Below, one piece after another: positions 16,586-25,375 of a DNA stretch of 64,000 nt. The notes under the pieces were generated by a model. The model was not told where the DNA came from, did no database searches, and saw nothing but the letters and a program-made list of their open reading frames with translations. The stretch's first letter is position 1, and every line of letters begins with the position of its first letter. Position numbers and translations under genes: made by a program. This DNA comes from CAYQQU01 sp964419545 (lineage in GTDB: Bacteria; Bacteroidota; Bacteroidia; Chitinophagales; Saprospiraceae). Where the stretch lies: the NCBI GenBank assembly GCA_964419545.1, contig CAYQQU010000029.1, positions 1-64,000 of the forward strand, given 5' to 3'.

Positions 16586-17683
16586 ATGAGCGCTGTTCTC
16601 GAATTGTCGAACTACCCCATTCACGTTGGCTCGCCATGGCCGGCTTTCCGGCGTATGCTGAGCGAGCGGGAATACTCGCAGCTGCTGGTGATCGCCGATC
16701 ACAACACCCGCCGGCACTGCTGGCCCCTGTTGCGGGAAGCCTTGCCGGAAGCTGCGCTGCGCCCCATCGTCGTACCGCCCGGCGAGCGGCGCAAAAACCT
16801 GGATACCTGCCGCTACATCTGGCAGGAGATGATGGCCGCCGGCGCCGACCGCCGCGCCCTCGTCATCAACCTCGGCGGCGGCGTGATCGGCGATATGGGC
16901 GGTTTTTGCGCCGGCACGTTCAAGCGCGGAGTAGACTTCGTACAGGTCCCGACTACCCTGCTCTCGCAGGTGGATGCTTCCATCGGCGGCAAACTGGGAA
17001 TTGATTTCGGCGGTATCAAAAACAGCATCGGCCTTTTTGCCGACCCACAGGCCGTTTTTATCGATCCGGCTTTCCTGAAAACGCTGCCGCAGCGGGAGTT
17101 GCGCAGCGGCTTCGCGGAAATGGTGAAACACGCGCTGATCGCCGACTCCGGGCATTGGCGGCAACTGCAGGCCCTCGCTGACCTGGAGCAGGTCGACTGG
17201 CCGGCGCTGCTGCTGCCGTCCCTGCGCATCAAGCAACGCATTGTCGAGGCCGACCCCTATGAACACGGGCTCCGCAAAGCGCTCAACTTCGGGCATACCA
17301 TCGGCCATGCCGTGGAAGGGCTGGCGCTGCAATCGGATCTGCCCCTCCTGCACGGAGAAGCCGTGGCCGTCGGTATGGTCGCAGAAGCCTGGCTCTCCCA
17401 TCGGGAAAAACTCCTTTCCGCCGGGGCGCTGCAGGCCGTTGTCGAACTGATCTTCCGCCATTTCGGGAAGGTGGCCTTGCAGCGCGACGATTACCCTCGC
17501 TACCACGAACTGATGCGCAACGACAAGAAAAACGAAGGCGGGCAGGTGCTGTTCAGCCTCATCGGCCCTCTGGGCGCGGCCTGCATCAATCGCCCCGTGC
17601 CGGCGCCGTTAATTGAAGAGGCCCTCGATTATTACCAAAAAACACCTCTATTTAAGAACAAAATCGCTCCTGGCAGGTTATAG
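16586..17683 (+). CDS. aroB: 3-dehydroquinate synthase
   Basis: A 365-residue NAD- and metal-dependent enzyme converting DAHP to 3-dehydroquinate, step two of the shikimate pathway. Visible motifs: GGGVIGDMGGFCAGTFKRG (NAD/phosphate site), VPTTLLSQVDASIGGK, and the metal ligands Glu in GFAEMVKH and His in FGHTIGHAVE and LLHGEAVAVGM. The length is normal. The ATG follows the ABM stop by 11 bases, which implies co-transcription from the promoter near 15413. The last residues (YYQKTPLFKNKIAPGRL) look like an ordinary tail. Confidence 0.93.
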   Translation: MSAVLELSNYPIHVGSPWPAFRRMLSEREYSQLLVIADHNTRRHCWPLLREALPEAALRPIVVPPGERRKNLDTCRYIWQEMMAAGADRRALVINLGGGVIGDMGGFCAGTFKRGVDFVQVPTTLLSQVDASIGGKLGIDFGGIKNSIGLFADPQAVFIDPAFLKTLPQRELRSGFAEMVKHALIADSGHWRQLQALADLEQVDWPALLLPSLRIKQRIVEADPYEHGLRKALNFGHTIGHAVEGLALQSDLPLLHGEAVAVGMVAEAWLSHREKLLSAGALQAVVELIFRHFGKVALQRDDYPRYHELMRNDKKNEGGQVLFSLIGPLGAACINRPVPAPLIEEALDYYQKTPLFKNKIAPGRL

Positions 17684-17766
17684 TACCTATCATTGTCTGC
17701 CCCGACCCTGCCTGACACCCTTGTCGAGAAGTCAGGAAAAACCCATACGCAAAAATCGCCCGTACA

Positions 17767-18207
17767 ATGAAAAGCCTGTTGTTTCTCGCTTTTTTCTCCC
17801 TCCTCATAGCTGTCGACGGCCAGGTGCCGCAGGCCGTTCAGGAACGATTCGCCAAAATGTTTCCGAAAGCGGAAGAAGTGCGCTGGAGCGTTCAGGATGA
17901 ACGCCACGTCGCTACCTTCAAGCACTATCGCAGCCTTAAAAAAGCCCTCTTCGCCCAGGACGGCAACTGGCTGGAAACGCATATCCAACGCCCCCTTTGG
18001 TCGTGCCCCGATCCGGTTATCGCTTACGTCGAGCTGAATCACAAGGAAGCCGCCGTCACTGCGGCAGCTAAGGTGATTCTCGAAGAAGACCGCTTCTACC
18101 GCGTAGAAGTCGAATATCCGGAAAAAGTAGTCGTCCTGGACCTCAACGAAGGAGGCTATTTGCTCGACGAGCAGGTGATTCCGTTTACTTTCGAGCTGGA
18201 TTTTTAA
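17767..18207 (+). CDS. Secreted PepSY-like domain protein
   Basis: A 146-residue exported protein: signal peptide MKSLLFLAFFSLLIAVDGQ, then two PepSY-like repeats, marked by FAKMFPKAEEVRWSVQDE and later AAAKVILEEDRFYRVEVEYPE. It is a relative of the protein at 7251 but lacks the charged tail. The role of such domains is unsettled; they may act as protein-binding or inhibitory modules in the periplasm. It lies 83 bases past aroB and may be read through from that operon or have its own promoter. Confidence 0.65.
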   Translation: MKSLLFLAFFSLLIAVDGQVPQAVQERFAKMFPKAEEVRWSVQDERHVATFKHYRSLKKALFAQDGNWLETHIQRPLWSCPDPVIAYVELNHKEAAVTAAAKVILEEDRFYRVEVEYPEKVVVLDLNEGGYLLDEQVIPFTFELDF

Positions 18208-18270
18208 ACTGCGAAGCCGCGTTCTGTACTCTTCCCGTCTGATCTTTCCCAGGTATAAATTTTACCGGCC

Positions 18271-18304
18271 CTTGCGTTCGGCTTCCGTATTCGGCGTATC
18301 TTTG
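18271..18304 (+). promoter_or_regulatory. Probable promoter of the PBP1A gene
   Basis: CTTG at 18271-18274 and a perfect TATCTTTG at 18297-18304 with a 22-bp spacer. The 5' leader to the ATG at 18417 would be about 105 bases. Confidence 0.5.
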
Positions 18305-18416
18305 CAATAATTTCGCTCACCGGCAGCGTTATTATGAGAATGGGCAAAACGGGGGGTGATCTGTATTATCCACCTGCTTCCAACAAGCCCTTTTACTGCG
18401 CAATAAAAAGAAACGT

Positions 18417-20942
18417 ATGCTCGATCGCCTGCTCAACCAGGAAGAAAAACCGGTTTACCGGGATATCGTCAAATGGATGTGGCGGCTTACCTTCGCCGGC
18501 ATCGCGGCAGTAATCCTGCTGTTTATTTTCCTGTCGTTCACGGACCTGCCGTCCGTTTCCCAATTGGAAAATCCCAAAAGTTCGCTCGCTTCCCAGGTTT
18601 TCGCCGCCGACGGTAAGGTGCTGGGGCGCTATTATACCGAAAACCGGGTGCCGGTAGGGTATGACGAGCTTTCGCCGCACCTGATCAGCGCATTGATCGC
18701 CACGGAAGACGAGCGGTATTTCGAGCATAGCGGCATCGACTTCCCGGCGCTGGGCCGGGTGGCCGTGAAGACTGTATTGCTGGGACAACGCAGTTCCGGC
18801 GGCGCCAGCACCATCACCCAGCAGCTGGCCAAACTGTTGTTCACCGAACACCGCGCCACCTCCCTGACCAAGCGCGTCTTCCAGAAACTCAAAGAATGGA
18901 TCATCGCCGTACGGCTGGAGCGAAAGTATACCAAGGTGGAGATCATTGCTATGTACCTCAACAAGTTCGACTTCATCAACGGCGCGTACGGCATCAAAGC
19001 AGCTTCGGAGATCTATTTCGGCAAACCGCAGGACTCCCTGGCCGTACAGGAGGCGGCCATGCTGGTCGGCATGCTGAAAAACCCTTCGCTCTTCAACCCG
19101 CTGCGGCGCCAGGATACCGTCCTCCACCGCCGCATGGTCGTGCTCAAACAAATGGAGAAAAACGGCCTGCTTACCGCCGCCGAATACGATACACTGCGGC
19201 AGAAGCCACTGGGCATCAATTACACCCGACAAACGCATATCGACGGGCTGGCGCCGTACTTCCGCATGGAACTGGCCAAAGAAGTGAAAAATATCCTGGC
19301 GCGGCCCGAAAACCATAAAACCGACGGCTCGGAATACGACATCTACCGGGACGGCCTCAAGATCTACACGACCATCGACAGCGATATTCAGCGTATCGCC
19401 GAACAGGAGATGACCAAACACATGGCCAAGGTGCAAAAAGTGTTCTGGCGCCGCTGGAAAAACCTGGACCCCTGGACGTTTGAGACCGACTCCAAGTACG
19501 ACATCCCGGTCGCCGTCCGGAAGGAAAAGTTCAATGATCTGCTTCGCGAATCCGACCGTTACCAGGCGATGCGGGAGAAATACCTGGACGGGGTGCTCCA
19601 AAAGATGAACAAAGAACTGCCGGGCTTTACCTTCCACCGCGACGATCGCGAAATCGACCGCATCGTCCGGGAACGACGCCAGGGGGGCGTGATCGACGAT
19701 CTGGTGGCCCGGGAACGCATCAGCCGCACCCTGGCTGCCCAATACCGGCAGGTGATGCGCAGCGACCATTTCCCGGAATTGCAGCAACAGTGGGACCTGC
19801 TCCAGGAAGCCGCCGAGCAGGCTTTCAAAACGCCGGTGAAGATGCGCGTTTTCGCCTATAACGATCAGATGGAGACGGATACTACAATGACCCCGCTCGA
19901 CTCCATCAAGTACCACCTCATGTTTTTGCAAACCGGCAGCCTCGCCGTAGAGCCGGCTACCGGGCACGTCAAAGCCTGGATCGGGGGGATCAACCACAAA
20001 TACTTCCAGCTCGACCACGTGCGATCGGAACGGCAGGTGGGCTCCACTTTCAAACCCTTCGTTTACGCTACGGCCATTGCGCTGCAGGGTTTTTCGCCCT
20101 GTTTTCCCGTACTCGACGTCGAACAGGCCATCATGCCCGGCGACGGGAACTTCAGCCTCAACGAACCCTGGGTGCCGCGCAATGCCGACGGCGTATTCAC
20201 GGGCGAGTCGTTCACCCTCAAAAAGGGCCTCGCCAAATCGAAGAATACCGTATCGGTTTATCTCATGAAACAACTCGGCGATACCGAACCGGTACGCGGT
20301 ATCGTCGAGCAGATGGGCGTCCCCCGCAGTAAGGTGCCGCCGGCGCCGTCGATCTGCCTGGGCGCTACCGACCTCACCGTGATGGATATGACGGGCGCCT
20401 ACACCACCTTCGCAAATAACGGCATCTACAACCGCCCCATTTACCTGCTGCGCATCGAAGACCGCAACGGACGGGTGATCTACGAAGAATTGCCGGAAGA
20501 ACGGCAGGCGCTGCCGCCCAACGCCAACTACGTCATGGTCGAAATGCTGAGGTACGCCGGCGGCATGGGACGCCGGTTCAACAGCGACGCCGGCGGCAAA
20601 ACGGGAACCACCAACGAATACGCCGACGGATGGTTCATGGGCATAACCCCCAACCTGGTGGTCGGCACCTGGGTGGGCGGCGAATACCGCTGGATCCGGT
20701 TTCGGTCTTTGCTCTACGGACAAGGCGCCTACATGGCGAAGCCCTTTTTCATTTCGCTTATCCAGCGACTGGAAAAAGAAAAGAACATCGACTACGATTC
20801 CCAGGATCGCTTTTACCGGCCGCCCGGCGACCTCGGGATCGAAATGGACTGCGGAGAATACCAGCGCCAGATGCTGCCGACAGAAGATGACGAATTTGAA
20901 GACGAGTTCGCCGAAGACATCTTCGGCGATGAATCGTATTAA
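18417..20942 (+). CDS. Penicillin-binding protein 1A, bifunctional transglycosylase/transpeptidase
   Basis: An 841-residue class A PBP that polymerises and cross-links peptidoglycan. A cytoplasmic tail and one membrane anchor (about 24-44) lead into the GT51 domain, with catalytic Glu97 in ATEDERYF and GGASTITQQLAK. The transpeptidase domain has Ser543 in STFK, SKN at 608-610 and KTG at 728-730. A long insert (about 340-480) separates the domains, as in Bacteroidota PBP1A proteins. The C-terminal tail is very acidic (EDDEFEDEFAEDIFGDE). The gene is followed at 30 bases by a small membrane protein. Confidence 0.92.
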   Translation: MLDRLLNQEEKPVYRDIVKWMWRLTFAGIAAVILLFIFLSFTDLPSVSQLENPKSSLASQVFAADGKVLGRYYTENRVPVGYDELSPHLISALIATEDERYFEHSGIDFPALGRVAVKTVLLGQRSSGGASTITQQLAKLLFTEHRATSLTKRVFQKLKEWIIAVRLERKYTKVEIIAMYLNKFDFINGAYGIKAASEIYFGKPQDSLAVQEAAMLVGMLKNPSLFNPLRRQDTVLHRRMVVLKQMEKNGLLTAAEYDTLRQKPLGINYTRQTHIDGLAPYFRMELAKEVKNILARPENHKTDGSEYDIYRDGLKIYTTIDSDIQRIAEQEMTKHMAKVQKVFWRRWKNLDPWTFETDSKYDIPVAVRKEKFNDLLRESDRYQAMREKYLDGVLQKMNKELPGFTFHRDDREIDRIVRERRQGGVIDDLVARERISRTLAAQYRQVMRSDHFPELQQQWDLLQEAAEQAFKTPVKMRVFAYNDQMETDTTMTPLDSIKYHLMFLQTGSLAVEPATGHVKAWIGGINHKYFQLDHVRSERQVGSTFKPFVYATAIALQGFSPCFPVLDVEQAIMPGDGNFSLNEPWVPRNADGVFTGESFTLKKGLAKSKNTVSVYLMKQLGDTEPVRGIVEQMGVPRSKVPPAPSICLGATDLTVMDMTGAYTTFANNGIYNRPIYLLRIEDRNGRVIYEELPEERQALPPNANYVMVEMLRYAGGMGRRFNSDAGGKTGTTNEYADGWFMGITPNLVVGTWVGGEYRWIRFRSLLYGQGAYMAKPFFISLIQRLEKEKNIDYDSQDRFYRPPGDLGIEMDCGEYQRQMLPTEDDEFEDEFAEDIFGDESY

Positions 20943-20972
20943 TCACTCCTTGCAGGATCACCTTTCCGACCG

Positions 20973-21329
20973 ATGAAGCCCTTTCAGGCGAACCTGGTGA
21001 ATGCATTGGTGCTCGTGGCCTGCGGGCTCTGGGACGCCTGGCAGCATTCCGAGTCTTCTTCTACGGCCCTCATACCCGTGGGGTTCGGCCTGCTCTTCGC
21101 TTTGTCGACGCCACCTTTGCGCAAAGAAAACCGCCTGGTTCTATACCTCCTCGCGATCCTCACTTTCTTATTGCTCATCGCGCTGCTAATGTCCTTATTG
21201 CGGGCCATACGCACGGGGCCGGCCCTCGAAATACTGCGCCAGGGGCTGATGCTGACGGGTTCGGGCTACGCTTTTTTTGTCTTTGTACGCAAGGAAATGG
21301 CGACCCTGAGAAGCTCGGGAGAAACTTAG
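20973..21329 (+). CDS. Small membrane protein, function unknown
   Basis: A 118-residue protein with three to four hydrophobic segments (about 8-22, 30-45, 54-78 and 88-104) and positively charged loops such as PPLRKENR. It starts 30 bases after the PBP1A stop and is probably co-transcribed with it. No family is recognised. A promoter element for the next gene begins 38 bases after its stop. Confidence 0.55.
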   Translation: MKPFQANLVNALVLVACGLWDAWQHSESSSTALIPVGFGLLFALSTPPLRKENRLVLYLLAILTFLLLIALLMSLLRAIRTGPALEILRQGLMLTGSGYAFFVFVRKEMATLRSSGET

Positions 21330-21342
21330 CAAACGTGCAAAG

Positions 21343-21374
21343 TTTTTCAAAACGGGCAAAACCGACTATTTTTG
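21343..21374 (+). promoter_or_regulatory. Promoter of the HEAT-cyclophilin gene
   Basis: TTTTT at 21343-21347, 19 bp, then TATTTTTG at 21367-21374. Transcription would begin near 21380, about 18 bases before the ATG at 21398, which supports that start. Confidence 0.55.
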
Positions 21375-21397
21375 CTCCCCGTAGGTATCTTGTACCA

Positions 21398-23410
21398 ATG
21401 AATATGAATAAACTACTCCTATTTTATCTGACCCTGGCGGTATTGTTGTATGCCGGCTGTATGCCGTACGAGGAAGAGGTGATCACCGACATCCGCATTG
21501 ATCTGGAAGACGAGACGTTCCGGCGCATTTATGATTTTCAGGACCGCCAGATCAGCGACAGCCTCTATCTTTACCTTCGGGACAAGAATCCCACCTACCG
21601 CTACGCAGCGGCGCTCGCTTTCGCATCGACGAAAGACCCTGCCGGGCTGGACAGCCTCTTTCTGTTGCTGAGCGATAAAGTGGACGAGGTGCGCGCCGCC
21701 GCCGCCTACGCCATCGGCCAGATCGGTGATCCGCGGGCCGAACAGCCCCTGGTGGAGGCTTTCGACCAGCTGGATACGGCGGGCAATTTCCGCCGGGCCA
21801 ACCGCGCGATCCTGGAAGCCATCGGCAAGTGCGGACCCGAAAACCGCCTCCGGCAGATCAGCAGCGTCACTACCTATCAGCCCCGCGATACGGCGCTGCT
21901 GGAGGGGCAATGCTGGAGCATCTACCGCTTTGCTTTGCGGGGGCTCGTCAGCCCCGAAGGCACCGATCGCATGGTCGACCTCGCTACCGATGCGGAGATG
22001 CCTGCTTCGGTGCGCTTTATCGCGGCAAATTACCTTTACCGGGCAAAGAACCTAAACCTCGACAGCCTGGCCGGCAACCGCCTCGCCGCACGCGCCGGCA
22101 TCGACGGGGACGCCCGCGTTCGCATGGCGCTCGCCATTGCATTGGGAAAGACAAAGACGAGAACCGCGCTGGATACCTTGCTGAAGATCATTAAACGCGA
22201 TCAGGATTACCGGGTGCGGTGCAATGTATTGCGGGCGCTCGGCAATTTTAATTACGCCGACGTCCAGGAAGCCGTCCTGCCCAGCCTCCGCGATCCCAAC
22301 TGGCACGTCGCTACCTGCGCCGCCCAGTACTTCACTGCTCACGGCATTCCGCCGGACGCAACCTTTTACTGGCGCACCGCTAAAGATTCGCTGCCGCCCC
22401 TCGTGCAGGTGGAACTCTACCGGGCCGCCAACCGGCACCTGCCGGTATATCTCGCCGATTTTCGCAACAGCATCAATACCGAACTGCGGCAGCGCTTCCG
22501 CCAGGCGCCTGCCGACGAAGAGCGAGCCGCTGCTCTCCTGGCTCTCGCGGAGTTCGGATGGAACCTGCGGTTTATTCAGCGAGAAGGCTACCCCGCGGAA
22601 TCGGCATTGTTGCGCACAAGCAGCGTGACCGCCCTGAAAAGCATCAGCGACCGCCCCGACTTCGATCGCTTCTTCGGCCTGGGCGCCCGCCGGATGCGGG
22701 GCGAACTGGCCGCTTTCTTTCGGGAAGCGATCGAAAGCGGCGACGCCGGAATGGCCGCGGTCGCCGCCTCGGCCTTACGGCATCCCGAATACGATTACCA
22801 GACGCAGTTCGACAGCCTGGGCTTCCTGAGCGCAGCGCTCGAAAAACTGGAACTGCCGCGCCACCTGGAAACCTATAACGAAATTCAGGCGACCATCGCG
22901 TGGTTCGCCGGCAACCGCGACCCGCAACCTCGCCGTCCGGAGTACAACCATCCCATCGATTGGTCGGTGCTCGATCCGCAAGTGGTCGAGCCCACGGCTA
23001 TCGTGCGCACCAACCGCGGCAACGTGCGCTTGAAATTATGGCCGAAGCTGGCCCCCGGCAGCGCGATCAACTTTATCCGATTGGGGCGCTCCGGATATTA
23101 CAACGGAAAAACCTTTCACCGCGTCGTACCCAATTTCGTAGTGCAGGGCGGTTGCCCGCGCGGCGACGGCTACGGAAGCCTCGATTACACCATCCGGTCG
23201 GAACTGCCGCCTTTGCATTACGACCGGGAAGGTCTGCTGGGCATGGCTTCCGCGGGGAACCATACCGAAAGCGTGCAGTTCTTTATTACACATTCTCCGG
23301 CGCCCCATCTCGACGGAAATTATACTATTTTCGGGCGCGTCACCGAAGGCATGGACGTCGTGCACCGATTGCAGCCGGGAGACGTGATCGAAAGCCTGAT
23401 TATTCAATAA
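21398..23410 (+). CDS. Lipoprotein with HEAT repeats fused to a cyclophilin-type peptidyl-prolyl isomerase
   Basis: A 670-residue envelope protein. The signal MNMNKLLLFYLTLAVLLYAGC gives a lipobox ending at Cys21. Residues about 60-480 are helical HEAT-like repeats (VRAAAAYAIGQIGDPRAE, VRMALAIALGKTKT, YRVRCNVLRALGNFNY). Residues about 525-670 are a cyclophilin domain with FHRVVPNFVVQGG, which carries the active-site Arg, and SVQFFITHSPAPHLDGNYTIFGRV. The likely role is proline isomerisation in folding or assembly of exported proteins, with the HEAT array holding clients. The natural substrate is unknown. It is followed by gcvT after 72 bases. Confidence 0.82.
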   Translation: MNMNKLLLFYLTLAVLLYAGCMPYEEEVITDIRIDLEDETFRRIYDFQDRQISDSLYLYLRDKNPTYRYAAALAFASTKDPAGLDSLFLLLSDKVDEVRAAAAYAIGQIGDPRAEQPLVEAFDQLDTAGNFRRANRAILEAIGKCGPENRLRQISSVTTYQPRDTALLEGQCWSIYRFALRGLVSPEGTDRMVDLATDAEMPASVRFIAANYLYRAKNLNLDSLAGNRLAARAGIDGDARVRMALAIALGKTKTRTALDTLLKIIKRDQDYRVRCNVLRALGNFNYADVQEAVLPSLRDPNWHVATCAAQYFTAHGIPPDATFYWRTAKDSLPPLVQVELYRAANRHLPVYLADFRNSINTELRQRFRQAPADEERAAALLALAEFGWNLRFIQREGYPAESALLRTSSVTALKSISDRPDFDRFFGLGARRMRGELAAFFREAIESGDAGMAAVAASALRHPEYDYQTQFDSLGFLSAALEKLELPRHLETYNEIQATIAWFAGNRDPQPRRPEYNHPIDWSVLDPQVVEPTAIVRTNRGNVRLKLWPKLAPGSAINFIRLGRSGYYNGKTFHRVVPNFVVQGGCPRGDGYGSLDYTIRSELPPLHYDREGLLGMASAGNHTESVQFFITHSPAPHLDGNYTIFGRVTEGMDVVHRLQPGDVIESLIIQ

Positions 23411-23482
23411 AACAGCCGAACGGCGGCCGGGGCAATACCGATATCGCCTTGCCGGCAGCCGGATAAAACCACTATTACTCCG

Positions 23483-24589
23483 ATGAAAAGTACTCCGCTA
23501 ACCGAAAAGCACCTCGCGCTGGGCGCACGGATGACCGAATTTGCCGGCTATAACATGCCCATAGCCTATGGCGGCATCAAAGAAGAACATTTGCACGTGC
23601 GCCGCTCGGTAGGGGTATTTGATGTCTCGCATATGGGCGAATTCATTGTCCGCGGAAAAGAAGCGCTGGACCTGGTGCAGAAGGTAACCTCAAATAATGC
23701 CGCCCGGCTGGCTATCGGCGACGCTCAGTATTCCTGCCTGCCCAACGACCGGGGCGGCATCGTCGACGATCTACTGGTATACCGCTTGCCGGAAGACCAA
23801 TGCGCCGAAGGGGAACAGGCCTTCATGCTGGTGGTGAACGCCGCCAATATCGAAAAAGACTGGGCGTGGATCAGTGAACACAATACTTTCGACACAAAGC
23901 TGATCAACATTTCCGATCAGACGGCATTGCTGGCCGTGCAGGGCCCTAAAGCTACCGCTGCCCTGCAACCGCTGACGGAGGTGGACCTTGCCGCCATGAA
24001 ATTCTACACCTTTACCAAAGGCGCCTTCGCCGGCGTGGAAAACGTGCTGATCTCCGCTACCGGCTACACCGGCGCCGGCGGTTTTGAGCTTTACGTTGAC
24101 AGCCGCCACGCCGCAGCCGTCTGGGACGCCGTCTTCGAATCCGGGCAGGCGTACGGCATTCAACCCGTCGGGCTCGGCGCCCGCGACACCCTCCGCCTGG
24201 AAATGGGCTATTGCCTGTACGGTAACGATATCACCGACGAAACTTCTCCGCTGGAAGCAGGGCTGGGATGGATCACCAAAACGAAAAAAGGACCGTTCAT
24301 CAGCCGCGAGATCTTCGTCCGGCAGCGCGAAGCAGGCGTGGAACGCCGGCTCGTCGGTTTTACGGTAAACGACCGCCGCGTGCCGCGCCAGGGATACGCC
24401 ATCCAGGACGCCGAAGGGAACAACATCGGGGAGGTCACTTCCGGCACCCAATCGCCTTCCCTGGGCCATCCCATCGGCATGGGCTACGTCAAAAAAGCAT
24501 TTCGGGAACCCGGCACGGAGATCAAAATCCTGGCCGGCCGAAAGCTGATCGCCGCTACCGTGGCGAAGACGCCCTTCCTAGCGAAGTAA
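23483..24589 (+). CDS. gcvT: Glycine cleavage system T protein (aminomethyltransferase)
   Basis: A 368-residue tetrahydrofolate-dependent enzyme that releases ammonia from the aminomethyl-lipoyl H protein and forms methylene-THF. Typical segments are visible: VGVFDVSHMGEF, ANIEKDWAWI, LLAVQGPKA, ATGYTGAGGFELYV and ARDTLRLEMGYCLYGNDI, followed by the C-terminal barrel (GEVTSGTQSPSLGHPIGMGYV). The length is normal and the gene is intact. gcvH and gcvP are not in the window, so the system is dispersed in this genome. Confidence 0.93.
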   Translation: MKSTPLTEKHLALGARMTEFAGYNMPIAYGGIKEEHLHVRRSVGVFDVSHMGEFIVRGKEALDLVQKVTSNNAARLAIGDAQYSCLPNDRGGIVDDLLVYRLPEDQCAEGEQAFMLVVNAANIEKDWAWISEHNTFDTKLINISDQTALLAVQGPKATAALQPLTEVDLAAMKFYTFTKGAFAGVENVLISATGYTGAGGFELYVDSRHAAAVWDAVFESGQAYGIQPVGLGARDTLRLEMGYCLYGNDITDETSPLEAGLGWITKTKKGPFISREIFVRQREAGVERRLVGFTVNDRRVPRQGYAIQDAEGNNIGEVTSGTQSPSLGHPIGMGYVKKAFREPGTEIKILAGRKLIAATVAKTPFLAK

Positions 24590-24768
24590 GCCCGCTGCCG
24601 GAAGTTAGTATGAAATTCCGCTGATGAAAATGCGGCGAGGACGGCGGAAGGTTAAACAAAAGCAGATATTTTTCATTTAGATACAGATAAATACTTTCAG
24701 TAAGTTTTGAAAGAAAAAGCCTGGTGTTGTTTCGGATACCTAAGGCGTCACCAAATGACAATTACACC

Positions 24769-25269
24769 ATGACGGTTGTTGAAGGAAAAGATAAGTTCAT
24801 CCAGTCTTGGGGAGCGCTGGGATCAAGCTGGGGCGTAAACCGTACGATGGCCCAGATTCACGCCTTGCTTTTGATCTCGCCCGAAGCCCTGAGCTCGGAA
24901 GACATAATGAAGGAGCTGAAGATCTCCCGGGGAAACGCCAATATGAATATCCGCGCCCTTATCGACTGGGGCCTGGTCTACAAAGAGCTGAAACCCGGGG
25001 AGCGAAAGGAGTATTTCGTGGCGGAAAAAGACATGTGGGAGGTCGTCAAGAACATCATCGTTCAGCGGAAAAAGAAAGAACTGGAACCTATGCTGAAAGT
25101 GCTGGATGAACTAGCCAGCGTAGAAGGCAATGACCACGAAACGCAGGAGTTCACCGAAGTGATCAAAGAGATCAAGCTTTTCTCCAATAAGGCGGATTCC
25201 ACGCTCGATACCCTCATCAAGGCCGATTCCAACTGGTTTGTCGGCACTTTTATGAAAATGATCAAATAG
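24769..25269 (+). CDS. GbsR/MarR family transcriptional regulator
   Basis: A 166-residue winged-helix regulator. The N-terminal part (KFIQSWGALGSSWGVNRTMAQIHALLL) and the HTH at about 40-75 (SSEDIMKELKISRGNANMNIRALIDWGLV) fit the GbsR branch of MarR, known elsewhere to sense choline in osmoprotectant control. The wing holds YKELKPGERKEYFVAEKDMW. The C-terminal half is helical and probably dimerises. No ligand can be read from the sequence and no choline gene is adjacent. The ATG at 24769 is preferred; the frame is open 15 codons upstream. Confidence 0.8.
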   Translation: MTVVEGKDKFIQSWGALGSSWGVNRTMAQIHALLLISPEALSSEDIMKELKISRGNANMNIRALIDWGLVYKELKPGERKEYFVAEKDMWEVVKNIIVQRKKKELEPMLKVLDELASVEGNDHETQEFTEVIKEIKLFSNKADSTLDTLIKADSNWFVGTFMKMIK

Positions 25270-25375
25270 CCTCTGCCCTGCCGTTCTGCTGCTACTAATA
25301 GCATAGCGGCTCGACGGCCATCAATGATCCGGATTCCAAAATCCCGAATACTTTCATACCGACACCCCTTACTTT

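Noticed and set aside
18393..20723. A 776-codon open frame antisense to the PBP1A gene
   Set aside because: It is the complementary-strand shadow of a GC-rich, strongly biased gene; the sense strand has all PBP motifs and the antisense product has no recognisable domain.
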